Shown one piece after another: positions 1-9,900 of a stretch of 64,000 bases of DNA; positions within the stretch are counted from its first letter, which is position 1, and every line of letters begins with the position of its first letter. The notes under the pieces were generated by a model. It saw only the letters and a list, made by a program, of their open reading frames with translations, made no database searches and was not told the DNA's origin. The stretch covers positions 44,393-108,392 of the forward strand of contig CAWJGC010000002.1 in the NCBI GenBank assembly GCA_963842355.1. The letters are read 5' to 3'. This DNA comes from JASHPR01 sp963842355 (GTDB taxonomy: Bacteria > Actinomycetota > Actinomycetes > Streptosporangiales > Streptosporangiaceae). The translations under genes and the position numbers were made by a program.

Positions 1-352
1 TCACAACCATGGCCACGCCGGACTCGATCGCGGAGTTCAGCAGGGAGCGCCCGAGTTCGTGGGCGATGCCATAACCCGCGCCCCCGATGCCGAACACCGC
101 CCGGTAGCTGGAGCTCACGAGCGGCGACGGGAAGTAGCGGGACGGCACGCTGTCGGCGGCCGATAGCGTGGTGAGGCTCGTGTTGAGCGCCCAGTAGATC
201 GGAAACACGGACCAGAGCAAGATCACCAACAGGGCCAGGATGCGGCCGGCGAACCGTACCGGGCGGGCAGACAGTGCCTGGCCGGCCCGCCCGGCGGCGG
301 CCCGGTTCACCGCCCGGGCCATCCGCCCGCCGCGTGCGTCAACCGCCGTCAC
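1..352 (-). CDS. Sugar ABC transporter permease, MalG-like (partial)
   Basis: This is the N-terminal part of an inner-membrane permease; the rest lies beyond the window. Read from the GTG at 350-352, the protein has a basic cytoplasmic leader of about 35 residues, then a hydrophobic segment (LLVILLWSVFPIYWAL) and the extracytoplasmic stretch expected of the second permease of carbohydrate ABC importers. Its GTG overlaps the TGA of the upstream permease by 4 bp, so the two are translationally coupled and probably form one heterodimeric channel. The EAA loop that contacts the ATPase is not in view. No ATPase gene is visible here; actinobacterial sugar importers often use a shared MsiK-type ATPase encoded elsewhere. 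Confidence 0.8.
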   Translation of the reverse strand, partial: MTAVDARGGRMARAVNRAAAGRAGQALSARPVRFAGRILALLVILLWSVFPIYWALNTSLTTLSAADSVPSRYFPSPLVSSSYRAVFGIGGAGYGIAHELGRSLLNSAIESGVAMVV

Positions 353-1230
353 GTGGCCTCCACCCTGCGGTACAACAGCGCCAGCGCCGCCATCGACAGC
401 AGCGCGGTGGCGGCCGTCACCAGCAGCGAGAGCGCGTATCCCCCGCCGAAGTTGAGGTTCTCGAAGGTCGTGACGTAGGTCTGCAGCATGACCGAGGAGC
501 CCAGCGGCGCGATCCCGTTGAGTATGTACACCTGGTCGAAGATGTTCAGGGACAGGACCAGGGCCTCTACCGTGGCGACGGCCACGGCCGGCCTGATCAG
601 CGGCAGGGTGATGCGGCGGAACGAGCTCATGGCGCCGGCCCCGTCCACCCGCGCCGCCTCGTACAGATCCTGCGGGACCGACTGCAGCCCCGCCAGTATG
701 ATCAGCGCGGACAGCGGCGTGATCTGCCAGACCTGCACGATCTCGATCAGCAGGATCGTCAGCCACCGGTCAAGCCCGAGCCACAGGTGATAGCCGCCGA
801 CGGCGTGAACCGAGTGCAAGGCGCTGTTGAGGACACCGAAGGTGGGGTTGTAGATCCAGCCCCAGATCACGGCCTCGACCACGGCAGGCAGCGCCCACGG
901 CAGGACGACCAGGGCGAGGAGGACACCGCGGAACCTGAATCGCCGTTTCAGCGCCACCGCGATGGCCACGCCGAGCACGACCGAGAGCAGCACGCCGATC
1001 GCCACGTAGACCGCGGTGTTGACCCATGCCGTGAGAATGACCGGATTCGCGAACAGATCCCGGAAGTTGCCGAGCCCGGTGAACCGGGTGGGCGGGTCGA
1101 GCGGCATCACCCGGAAGAACGCCTCGACGGTGGTGTCCGCCGTCGGGACGAACGACAGCGCCCCGATGAACACGACCAGCGGCGAGACCAGGACGTACGG
1201 CAAGATCCGGCGACGGAACGTGGCGCTCAA
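349..1230 (-). CDS. Sugar ABC transporter permease, MalF-like
   Basis: A 293-residue integral membrane permease of a carbohydrate importer (binding-protein-dependent transport family). It has about six predicted membrane segments, beginning with ILPYVLVSPLVVFIGALSF near residue 10. The conserved EAA loop is clear near residue 190 (EAARVDGAGAMSSFRRITLP), the site where the ATPase docks. The usual long MalF periplasmic domain is absent, as is normal for actinobacterial sugar permeases. It lies between the solute-binding lipoprotein gene and the second permease, in the standard order. The divergent DeoR regulator and sugar kinases suggest that the imported substrate is a sugar, polyol or derivative cleaved by the aldolase locus. 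The exact substrate cannot be read from sequence. Confidence 0.88.
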   Translation of the reverse strand: MSATFRRRILPYVLVSPLVVFIGALSFVPTADTTVEAFFRVMPLDPPTRFTGLGNFRDLFANPVILTAWVNTAVYVAIGVLLSVVLGVAIAVALKRRFRFRGVLLALVVLPWALPAVVEAVIWGWIYNPTFGVLNSALHSVHAVGGYHLWLGLDRWLTILLIEIVQVWQITPLSALIILAGLQSVPQDLYEAARVDGAGAMSSFRRITLPLIRPAVAVATVEALVLSLNIFDQVYILNGIAPLGSSVMLQTYVTTFENLNFGGGYALSLLVTAATALLSMAALALLYRRVEAT

Positions 1231-1343
1231 CTACCAGCCTCCTGACTGGCCATCGGGTACGGTCGCGACCGGATGCCTGCCGATACGTCCTGGTGAGGCC
1301 CCTGGTGACGCCCCTGGTGACGGCGCTGCGCCGGGAGCACCGC

Positions 1344-2672
1344 TTATCCGGAGGACTTGAGCTGCTGTACCTCGGCGGCGATGGCAGTCACCGCCTGCTG
1401 CACGGTCTCTTGACCGGCGGCTGCCTCATGAATGTTTGTTTGCACCGCATTGCTGAATTGCGCGTACCACGGCGGGGCTCCATTCGGGAACGGCGCGCGG
1501 GCGTGCGCTTTCAGGATGGCCGCAAGCTCCGATGCCTGCCCGATGTCGCCGGCCTTGCTCAGCAAGGCAAAGCTGGACAGGCGCGACGGAAGCGGGAAGG
1601 TGCTGACGACGTTCTTCGCCCCGTTCAGTCCGGCCCAGGTCGCCTGGTTCTGCGTGTTCGTGAACCACTTGATGAACTCGACCGCGCCCGCGACGTTCTT
1701 GGCGTTACGCGGAATGCCGATCCCGTCGGGATTGGCGACGTTCAGGCCGACCCCGGTCCCGCCCGGCGTCGGCACGTACGCGGTCTGGTTCACCACGCTC
1801 GACGACGCTGGCACGTTGTAGATCGATGCGACGCTGCCCGAGTAGTCGCACATGACCGCGGCGGTCCGGTTCTTCGCCATCTCGGTGGTAAAGCCGTCGT
1901 AGTCGGTGGTGTTGATATTCGCCTTCGGCACGAGCCCGCTCTTGTAGGCGTTCACCATCCACGTCATCGCCTGGTAACCGGGCGAGCTGGGCGAAGTGAA
2001 CTGCGGGTTGTCCTGCGCGGAGAGCACCGAGCCGCCGAACGCCGCCGTCATCTGATACCAGCAGGTGGACAGGCCCTCGGCCGTGGCGAACTGGATATCG
2101 AGCGGACTGGCGATGCCGGTCGCCGTCCCCACCTTCTTGAGCGCGGACGAGAAGCCCGACAGGGTAGCCGGCATGGTCGAGATGCCGGCCTTCTGGAAGT
2201 CCTTGGTGTTCACCGTGGTGACCAGGAACGACGAGTCGAACGGCATTCCGATCAGCTTGTTGTTGACGATGAACGTATCGAGTTGCGGCATGTCCGGGCG
2301 CAGGCTGCTTACGCTGAAGTACTGGTTGAGCGGGAGGAACCAGCCGGTCTTCTCGTATTCACCGACCTTCGACCAGTCAACGTCGGCGGCATCGGCAAAG
2401 TAGGTGTTGGCCGACATCGCCGCGGCGATCTTGGTCTGGAGGTCATCCCAGCCGATGTTGACCCAGTTCACCGTGATTCCCGTCTGCTTGGTGAACTGGT
2501 CCAGCAATGCCTTCGGCGGTGCGGGATAAGCCACCGCCACCGTGATGGACTTGGGGCTGGAACTCGTGCTGCCGCTGTTGCCGCTCGATCCGCAGGCGGC
2601 GCCGAACGTGACCAGTCCGATCGCGAGCGCCAGTGCCCCCGTCCGTCTGCTCAAGATGCCTAGGTTCTTCAT
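1344..2672 (-). CDS. Extracellular solute-binding lipoprotein of sugar ABC transporter
   Basis: A 442-residue family 1 solute-binding protein. The N terminus is a lipoprotein signal: basic start, hydrophobic core and lipobox FGAAC with the acylated Cys near residue 27, followed by a Ser/Gly-rich tether. The mature part carries typical family features such as the early ITVNWVNIGW segment and a late region with WFTNTQNQATW. It would capture the sugar outside the membrane and deliver it to the two downstream permeases. An SD-like GAGGAGA lies just upstream of the ATG. A gap of 113 bp, containing short GGTGACGCCCCT-like direct repeats, separates it from the first permease, so it may be produced in excess over the membrane subunits. 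Confidence 0.9.
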   Translation of the reverse strand: MKNLGILSRRTGALALAIGLVTFGAACGSSGNSGSTSSSPKSITVAVAYPAPPKALLDQFTKQTGITVNWVNIGWDDLQTKIAAAMSANTYFADAADVDWSKVGEYEKTGWFLPLNQYFSVSSLRPDMPQLDTFIVNNKLIGMPFDSSFLVTTVNTKDFQKAGISTMPATLSGFSSALKKVGTATGIASPLDIQFATAEGLSTCWYQMTAAFGGSVLSAQDNPQFTSPSSPGYQAMTWMVNAYKSGLVPKANINTTDYDGFTTEMAKNRTAAVMCDYSGSVASIYNVPASSSVVNQTAYVPTPGGTGVGLNVANPDGIGIPRNAKNVAGAVEFIKWFTNTQNQATWAGLNGAKNVVSTFPLPSRLSSFALLSKAGDIGQASELAAILKAHARAPFPNGAPPWYAQFSNAVQTNIHEAAAGQETVQQAVTAIAAEVQQLKSSG

Positions 2673-3142
2673 GAGTCTCCTCTTTCAACGGGACGCTCGG
2701 TCGGCAGGATCGCCGGGCGCGTCAGGAAGCGTGGACGATCGGGGCCAGGGCCGCGAGGAGGGTTGCCGGACAGCGCCGCCGACGGGCGTCGTTGGCACGG
2801 CAATCGGTGGCAGGGCGATGGCTGTGGTGATCAGCGAGGCCCGCGCCGTGAGGCCGGCCATCCGGCACCAGGGCCAGGCTCGCCGGGCTGCCCTGGCCGA
2901 GGAGCAGGCGCGGGCAGCACGCAGCGTAATCGGCCGCGAACCGCACGCGACGACAGCGTGCGGGGAAGCCATGATCGATTACGCTCATAATCCGCCAATC
3001 TAGAGTGGATTCACTCATCCTGACAAGCCCAAACGCGCGCTGTCATCCTCTAATCGCTCAAAAGCAACCACCCCACGGCGCACGGTGCGCTGCCCGTCAA
3101 TCCTGGACAAGCCACCAACCAGCAGCGATATGCTGTTTCGCT
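2673..3142. promoter_or_regulatory. Divergent intergenic region between sugar ABC operon and DeoR operon
   Basis: This 470-bp gap holds no convincing gene; the short frames in it have no recognisable domain. The part nearest the DeoR gene is relatively AT-rich. It contains an 8-bp inverted pair, GCGTAATC at 2924-2931 and GATTACGC at 2977-2984, and a looser AATCC...GGATT pair close by. These are plausible binding sites for the divergently encoded DeoR repressor, which would control both the importer and the catabolic genes. The operator assignment is inference from position and symmetry only. Confidence 0.35.
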
Positions 3143-3901
3143 ATGAACAGAGCGGCACGGCTGAGCGCGATCCTGGAACGGCTCGCTGATGGCGGTTCGC
3201 TCGCGGTGGCCGAACTCGCCGACGACCTCGCCGTTTCTCCCGCCACCGTCCGCCGGGACCTGGTGATGCTGGAGCAGCAGCGGCTGCTGGCCCGCACGCA
3301 CGGCGGAGCTATCGCTCACGCTGTCTCCTACGAGCTCCCCTTGCGGTACAAGGGAGTCCGGCACGCCGAGGACAAGCGGCGCATCGCTCGCGAGGCGGCC
3401 ACGCAGGTGTCGGAGGGGATGGCGATCGGCCTCACCGGGGGGACGACGGCCACCGAGGTTGCGCGGGCCCTGGCCGACCGGCAGAAGCTCACGATCGTGA
3501 CCAACGCCCTGAACATCGCATCCGAGCTGGCGGTCCGGCCCAAGCTGAAGCTGATCGTTACCGGCGGGGTGGTCCGGAACGAGTCGTATGAGCTGTCCGG
3601 ACCGATCGCCGAGGCGAGCCTGGCCGGGCTCAACCTCGACATCGCCTTCATCGGCGTCGACGGCATCGACGCCAAGGCCGGCTGCACGACCCACCAGGAA
3701 GTAGAGGCGCACACGAACGGAGTCATGATCGCACGCGCCAGGCGCGTGATCGTGGTGGCCGACAGTTCCAAGATCGGAAAGGTGGCGTTCGCCCGGATCT
3801 GCGATATCACGTCGGTAAGCGGGCTCATCACCGATCTTCCCGACGACACCGACGCGGTCCGGACGCTGACCGAGTCTGGGGTAAGTGTCAAGTTCGTGTG
3901 A
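3143..3901 (+). CDS. DeoR/GlpR-family sugar-phosphate-responsive repressor
   Basis: A 252-residue DeoR-family regulator. The N-terminal helix-turn-helix (about residues 6-55) contains VAELADDLAVSPATVRRDL followed by the family wing with a THGGA motif. The C-terminal sugar-phosphate sensor domain has the expected glycine-rich GLTGGTTATEVARAL segment, NALNIASEL and IAFIGVDGID. The ATG at 3143 gives the standard family length, and an upstream in-frame extension has no similarity to the family. It opens a gene set of kinase, aldolase and kinase, so the inducer is probably one of the phosphorylated intermediates made there. It likely represses both its own operon and the divergent transporter. Confidence 0.9.
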   Translation: MNRAARLSAILERLADGGSLAVAELADDLAVSPATVRRDLVMLEQQRLLARTHGGAIAHAVSYELPLRYKGVRHAEDKRRIAREAATQVSEGMAIGLTGGTTATEVARALADRQKLTIVTNALNIASELAVRPKLKLIVTGGVVRNESYELSGPIAEASLAGLNLDIAFIGVDGIDAKAGCTTHQEVEAHTNGVMIARARRVIVVADSSKIGKVAFARICDITSVSGLITDLPDDTDAVRTLTESGVSVKFV

Positions 3902-3968
3902 GGCGGAACATGGGTGACGGAACCGGCGCGGCCCGGGCATGGCGGGCCCGAGGCGAGCGGGCCCGGCG

Positions 3969-4922
3969 GTGATCGTGGTCGTGGCCCTCAACCCGGCCCT
4001 GGACGTCACCCACCACGTCAACGGCATCGACTGGGCAGGCGTGAACAGGCCGGCGGGGGTGCGGGCCGGGCCAGGGGGCAAAGGGCTCAACGTGGCCAGG
4101 ACGCTACGCCTGCTGGGTACCGAGGTGCTGGTCGTCGGCCTGGCCGGCGGCGGCACGGGCGACGCGGTGCGCTCCGCCCTCGCCGAGTCAGGGGTCGCGT
4201 CCGCCTTCACCGATATCGCTGGCGACACCAGGAGGACCTTCGCGGTGGTCGACACCCGGCGGGGCGACGTCGCCCTCTTCAATGAGCCGGGGCCGCTGGT
4301 CTCGGCGCACGAGCACGCGCGGTTTCGCGCCAGCTACCGCGAGGTCCTCGCAGATTGCGACGCGGTCGTGCTGTCGGGCAGCCTCCCGCCCGGGCTGGCG
4401 GCCGATGCCTACGCCGAGCTGATCCGGCTGGCGGCCGCGGCGGGCGTGCCGACGGTGCTCGACACGTCGGGCGAGGCTCTGCGCCACGGCGCGGCGGCCA
4501 GCCCCGCCGTGGTCAAGCCGAACCTGGCCGAGCTGGAAGCGGCACTCGGCCGGGCCGTACCGTGGGCCGGCGCGGCAGACCCCTCCGCGGTGGTCGAGGC
4601 CGCCGCCGAGCTGAGAGTCCAGGGCGCGGAGGCGGTAGTAGTGTCGCTGGCCGCCGACGGGCTGCTGGCGGTGACCGGCGACGGCACCTGGCTCGCGGCG
4701 CCCGCGCGCCCGGTAGCCGGAAACCCGACCGGTGCCGGTGATGCGGCGGTGGCCGGTCTCGTACACAGCCTGGCGCTCGGCTGCCCGTGGCCCGAGCGGC
4801 TGCGGCGAGCGGCCGCGCTCGGCTCGGCGGCCGTGTCCGCGCCGGTGGCGGGCGAACTGTGCCACGCAGAGTATGACCAGGCGCTCGCGGGCGTCCGGGT
4901 CAGCAGCTGGGGGCAGCTCTGA
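3969..4922 (+). CDS. 1-phosphofructokinase / tagatose-6-phosphate kinase-like PfkB kinase
   Basis: A cytoplasmic PfkB kinase of the 1-phosphofructokinase (FruK/LacC) branch, about 317 residues. The branch-typical N terminus (VVVALNPALDVTHHV) is followed by the first PfkB signature GPGGKGLNVARTLRLLG near residues 35-50. A second signature (NPTGAGDAAVAGLVHSL) near residue 255 supplies the catalytic Asp. The usual DTTGAGD is here NPTGAGD, a known variation in this branch. I prefer the GTG at 3969, which starts right at the conserved first strand; an ATG at 3939 would add ten unconserved residues. The stop overlaps the next ATG by one base. It probably phosphorylates a ketose phosphate to the bisphosphate cleaved by the neighbouring aldolase. 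Confidence 0.85.
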   Translation: MIVVVALNPALDVTHHVNGIDWAGVNRPAGVRAGPGGKGLNVARTLRLLGTEVLVVGLAGGGTGDAVRSALAESGVASAFTDIAGDTRRTFAVVDTRRGDVALFNEPGPLVSAHEHARFRASYREVLADCDAVVLSGSLPPGLAADAYAELIRLAAAAGVPTVLDTSGEALRHGAAASPAVVKPNLAELEAALGRAVPWAGAADPSAVVEAAAELRVQGAEAVVVSLAADGLLAVTGDGTWLAAPARPVAGNPTGAGDAAVAGLVHSLALGCPWPERLRRAAALGSAAVSAPVAGELCHAEYDQALAGVRVSSWGQL

Positions 4923-5808
4923 TGCCCGCCGTCGCGGCGGCGTCGATCGTCGGCCCGGCCTGGGCCGACGGCCATGGCGTGGGAGCCTTCAACGTCATCG
5001 GGATCGAGCACGCGGAGGCCATCGTGGCCGGCGCCGAGGCGGCGGGAGCGCCGGTCATACTGCAGATCAGCGAGAACTGCGTCGCCTATCACGGCGCGCT
5101 CGAGCCCATCGGGCAGGCTGTTCTCGCGATCGCCAGGGCAGCCGCGGTGCCGACGGTCGTGCACCTGGACCACGCGACCAGTGCGGAACTCGTGCAGGAG
5201 GCGGGGCGGCTGGGGTTCGGATCGGTCATGTACGACGCGTCGCGGCTTTCGTACGCGGACAACGTACGGGCGACCGGGCAGGTAGCCGCATGGTGTCACG
5301 ACCGCGGTATCTGGCTGGAAGCAGAACTCGGCGAGATAGGCGGAAAGGGCGAGCCGGGCGGGGCGGGCGGGCAGGGAGGGGCGGGCGGGCGGGAAGCGGA
5401 GCCCATGACCCGCGCGTCCGTACCCGCCCGGACGAGGCGGTCTCCTACGTAGCAGCGACCGGAGTCGATGCGCTGGCCGTGGCCGTCGGCAGCTCACATG
5501 CCATGCTCACACGCGATGCCGTGCTCGATTTCGAGCTGATCGGCCGGATCCGCGCCGCCGTGCCGATCCCGCTCGTGCTGCACGGCTCCTCCGGCGTACC
5601 CGACGACGGGCTCAGCGCCGCCGTGCGGGCCGGGCTGACCAAGATCAACATAGCCACCCAGCTGAACAAGGTATTCACCGCGGCGGTCCGCAGCCGCCTG
5701 GCCGGCGACACGGTGCTGGTGGACCCGCGGCGGTACCTCAGCACGGGCCGGGACGCGATAGCCCGCGAAGTCTCTCGCCTGCTCGGCGTGCTGGGGGCCC
5801 GGCCGTGA
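4922..5808 (+). pseudogene. Class II ketose-bisphosphate aldolase, split by a frameshift
   Basis: Two overlapping frames together encode one class II (zinc-dependent) fructose/tagatose-bisphosphate aldolase. The first frame (from ATG 4922) carries GVGAFNVIGIEHAEAI and the first Zn-ligand region VVHLDHATS. The second frame carries the other two, AVGSSHAM and PLVLHGSSG, then LTKINIATQLN. The frame change lies within a G-rich imperfect repeat at about 5350-5395 that also adds a Gly-rich stretch after the conserved GEIGG. Restoring one base would join the halves. The downstream frame is well conserved to its natural end, which suggests either a very recent mutation or a sequence error. The product would split the bisphosphate made by the upstream kinase into trioses. 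Confidence 0.8.
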
Positions 5809-6815
5809 CGGCACCCGGGCCAGACGGGAAGCTGGACCTGGTCGTGATCGGCGACTGCAATCCGGACGTGCTCGTGCTGGGCGACGACGTGACCCCCGCG
5901 TTCGGGCAGCAGGAGAAACTGGTCGCCAGCATCGGCATGGCCATCGGCGGCGCCGCCGCAATCACCGCCGTGGCAGCCGCCCGGCTGGGACTTCGCGTCG
6001 CCCTCGTCGCCGCCATCGGCGACGACCCGGCGGGCGACTTCATGCTCGGCCAGCTTGCCGCCGTGGGCGTGGATACCTCCGCCGTGGTCGTCCGGGCTGG
6101 TCTGCCCACGGGCATGACCGTAGCGCTGTCGCACGGGAACGACCGCGCGATCCTCACCGCCACTGGCTCGATGTCCACGCTGACCGCCCGCGACGTGCCC
6201 GCAGATCTCCTGACCCGTGCCCGGCATCTGCATGTCAGCTCCTATTTCCTGCTGGAGCGCTCGCTGGGGCCGGGCCTGGAGGACCTGTTCAGGGCCGCCC
6301 ACGCTAACGGGACAACGACTTCGCTCGACACCAACTGGGACCCGGCCCAGCGTTGGGGCGGCGACCGGCTCAGGGCGGCCCTCGCCCATACCGACGTGCT
6401 GCTGCCGAACGAGGCCGAGGCGATCCACATCAGCGGCGAGCGGACGGTCGGCGCCGCCGCGGCGTTGCTGACCGGTACGGGCCCGAGACTCGTGGTGAAA
6501 CTCGGGGCGCGCGGAGCGCTGTGCGCCGACGGCCGGAGGTCGCAGCGGATCGAGCTTCCGGCCACGCTGGATCAAGCGGTCGTCGACACCACCGGCGCGG
6601 GGGACTGCTTTAACGCCGGCCTGATTGCCGGGCTGCTGCGCGGCATGGAACTACCCGCGGCGGCCGCGCTAGGCTGCGCGGTCGGCACCGCCTCCACGCG
6701 AGCGGCGGGCGGGACCGGTGCCCGGATCGAGCTAGCGGCCTCGCTGGCCCTGGCCAGCACGCTGGTGATCCGGCCGGCGTGTCCCGACGGTGCCGGTTCC
6801 GTGGACATGCCGTGA
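5805..6815 (+). CDS. PfkB-family carbohydrate kinase
   Basis: A 336-residue ribokinase-fold sugar kinase. The N-terminal strand is LDLVVIGDCNPDVLVLGDD. The first signature region is GGAAAITAVAAARLG near residues 48-62, and the second signature with the catalytic Asp is DTTGAGDCFNAGLIAGLL near residue 265. The GTG start overlaps the aldolase TGA by 4 bp, so it is co-translated with the aldolase gene. It is more divergent from 1-phosphofructokinase than the upstream kinase and probably performs the first phosphorylation of the imported sugar or sugar acid, leaving the upstream kinase to make the bisphosphate. That division of labour is inferred from the gene order and not from substrate-specific residues. 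Confidence 0.85.
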   Translation: MTAPGPDGKLDLVVIGDCNPDVLVLGDDVTPAFGQQEKLVASIGMAIGGAAAITAVAAARLGLRVALVAAIGDDPAGDFMLGQLAAVGVDTSAVVVRAGLPTGMTVALSHGNDRAILTATGSMSTLTARDVPADLLTRARHLHVSSYFLLERSLGPGLEDLFRAAHANGTTTSLDTNWDPAQRWGGDRLRAALAHTDVLLPNEAEAIHISGERTVGAAAALLTGTGPRLVVKLGARGALCADGRRSQRIELPATLDQAVVDTTGAGDCFNAGLIAGLLRGMELPAAAALGCAVGTASTRAAGGTGARIELAASLALASTLVIRPACPDGAGSVDMP

Positions 6816-6948
6816 GCCCGGCGGCCCTGTCTCCCGGGGTTCAGGCGAATAGTCCAGAAACGCGCCGTGGTCGCCGGGAGTCGCAGGCGGCGGAAGGCGG
6901 CGGGGCGGAAAAGCGTTAGGTACCGGGGGACTCCGCCGCCATCCTGGG

Positions 6949-9900
6949 GTGCGTGCCCCCGGTACCGCCATGGAGACTGCCGCCTTGCCATCCTCGCTTG
7001 CCGACCCGCGATCACGCCTGCCCGAGCTGATGCCGCGCGACCAGGCGCGCGACCAGGCGCGCAGGCGCGCGGTGCCTGTGATCTCCTACCCGCCCGAGCT
7101 TCCGGTCAGCCAGCGCAAGGACGAGATCGCCGCGGCCATCCGCGACCACCAGGTGGTCATCGTCGCTGGTGAGACGGGCTCGGGGAAGACCACGCAGATC
7201 CCGAAGATCTGCCTCGAGCTCGGCCGCGGCGTCACCGGCCAGATCGGCCACACCCAGCCCCGCCGGATCGCGGCCCGGACCGTGGCGGAGCGTATCGCCG
7301 AGGAACTCGGCACCGAGGTCGGAGCGGCGGTCGGCTTCAAGGTGCGGTTCAACGACACCTCCAGCGACGACACCCTGGTCAAGGTGATGACCGACGGGAT
7401 CCTGCTGGCCGAGATGCAGCGGGACCGGCAGTTGCTGCGCTACGACACCCTCATCATCGACGAGGCTCACGAGCGCAGCCTGAACATCGACTTCATCCTC
7501 GGCTACCTGAAGCGGCTGCTGCCCAGCCGTCCCGACCTCAAGGTCATCATCACCTCGGCCACGATCGACCCGGATCGCTTCAGCGCTCATTTTGCCGAAG
7601 GCGAATCAAGCCAGCAGAGTGCCGAAGGCGAATCAAGCCAGCAGAGTGCCGGAGGCGAATCAAGCAAGCACGGCCGGGGCGCGCCGGTGATCGAGGTGTC
7701 GGGGCGCACGTACCCGGTCGAGGTGCGGTACCGGCCGCTGGCCGACCCGGACCGCCCGGGAGAGGAGCCGAAGGACCAGGCCCAGGCCATCTGTGACGCC
7801 GTGGAGGAACTGCGCGCCGACGGCCCCGGGGACGTCCTGGTGTTTCTCAGCGGCGAGCGGGAGATCAGGGACACCGCCGACGCGCTGGCCGACCAGCCGG
7901 ACCTGGCCGGCCTCGAGGTGCTGCCGCTGTACGCCCGGCTGTCAGCGGCCGAGCAGCACCGCGTGTTCCAGCCGCATCGCCGGCCGCGCGTGGTGCTGGC
8001 CACCAACGTCGCGGAGACCTCGCTGACCGTGCCGGGCGTCAAGTACGTGGTCGACCCGGGCACCGCGCGGATCTCCCGTTACAGCCAGCGGACCAAGGTA
8101 CAGCGGCTGCCCATCGAGCGGATCTCCCGGGCTTCGGCGGACCAGCGCAAGGGCCGGGCCGGGCGCACGTCCGACGGCGTGTGCATCCGGCTGTACAGCG
8201 AAGAGGACTTCGCCTCGCGACCGGAGTTCACCGACCCGGAGATCCTGCGCACCAACCTGGCGTCCGTCATCCTCCAGGCGGCCGCGCTCGACCTCGGCGA
8301 GGTCGCGGACTTCCCGTTCGTGGACCCGCCGGAGTCCCGCAACATCGCCGATGGCGTGCGGCTGCTGGAGGAACTGGGCGCGTTCTCGCCCCGCGGGGGG
8401 GCAACCCGGCTGACCGGCGTGGGGCGCAAGCTGGCCCGGCTGCCGGCGGACCCGCGTCTCGGCCGGATGATCCTGGAGGCCGCCAACCACGGATGCGTCC
8501 GCGAGGTGCTGATCATCACGGCGGCGCTGTCCATCCAGGACCCGAGGGAACGGCCCGCGGACGCCCGCGAGGCCGCGGACGCCGGGCACGCCCGCTTCGC
8601 CGAGCCGGGGTCCGACTTCCTCGCGTTCATGACCCTGTGGGATTACGTGAACGACCGGCAGCGCGAGCTGTCGGGCTCGGCGTTCCGCCGCCTGTGCCGC
8701 CGCGAGTACTTGCATTACCTGCGGATACGGGAGTGGCAGGACGTGCACGGGCAGCTGCGGCAGGCGGCCAGGGACGTGGGCATCGGCTCCGGCGCCGATC
8801 GCGGCTCCGCGCGGTCGCGGCGGCCTCGGCGCCCGGAACGCCAGGCACCGGGCCCCGAGGCCGAGGCCGGCCCGCGCATCCCGGCGGACGTGGCCGACCG
8901 CGTGCACATGTCGCTGCTGGCCGGCCTGCTCTCACACGTCGGCATGAAGGACACCCAGGAGAAGCCTGAACGGAAACGTCGCGGGCCGGTCGAGTTCGCC
9001 GCGGCGCGCGGCGCCCGGTTTGCGATCTTTCCTGACTCGGTCCTGGCCAGGAAGCCGCCGCAGTGGGTGATGGCGGCGGAACTGGTCGAGACGTCCCGGC
9101 TGTGGGCCAGGACGGCGGCGCGCATCGAGCCCGGGTGGGCCGAACCGCTGGCCGCCCACCTGGTCAAGCGCAGCTACAGCGAGCCGCACTGGGACCCCGG
9201 GCGCGGCGCGGCGATGGCGATGGAGAAGGTGACCCTGTACGGGCTGCCGATCGTGGCCGCGCGGCCGGTCAACTACGCGCGCGTCGACCCGGCGGCGGCG
9301 CGGGACCTGTTCATCACCGGCGCACTGGTGGAGGGCGACTGGCGGACCGAGCACGAGTTCTTCCGCCGTAACCAGCGGCTGCTCGAGGAGGCCGCCGGCC
9401 TGGAGGACCGGGCCAGGCGGCGCGGCATCGTCGCCGACGACGCCGCCCGGTTCGACTTCTACGACCGGCGGATACCCCAGGACGTGACCTCCGCCCGGCA
9501 TTTCGACAGCTGGTGGAAGAAGGCCCGGGCCGAGCATCCGGACCTGCTGACGTTCACCCCGGCCGACCTCGCCGGGCCTGCCGCCGATGGCGTGCGGCCC
9601 GGAGACTACCCCGGCCGGTGGGGCGAGTTTCCGCTGTCGTACGAGTTCGCCCCCGGCGAGCCGGACGACGGGGTGACCGCGGACATTCCGCTGGCGGCGC
9701 TGAGCCAGGTGAGCGGCGACGAGTTCGGCTGGCAGGTGCCGGGCCGGCGCGAGGAACTGGTGACGGAGCTGATCCGGTCGCTGCCGAAGGAGCTGCGCCG
9801 GGCGTTCGTCCCCGCCCCGGATGCGGCCCGCGTGGTGACCGCCCGGCTGGGACGGCCCCACGGGAACCTGCTGGACGCGCTGGGCGCGGAGCTTGGCCGC

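Noticed and set aside
2722..3018. Short minus-strand frame in the sugar-locus intergenic region
   Set aside because: No ribosome-binding site, no recognisable domain, and it covers the likely regulator-binding region.
5340..5400. Programmed -1 frameshift in the aldolase gene
   Set aside because: There is no canonical slippery heptamer, and the region is an imperfect G-rich repeat. A deletion or base-calling error is simpler, especially given similar lesions elsewhere.
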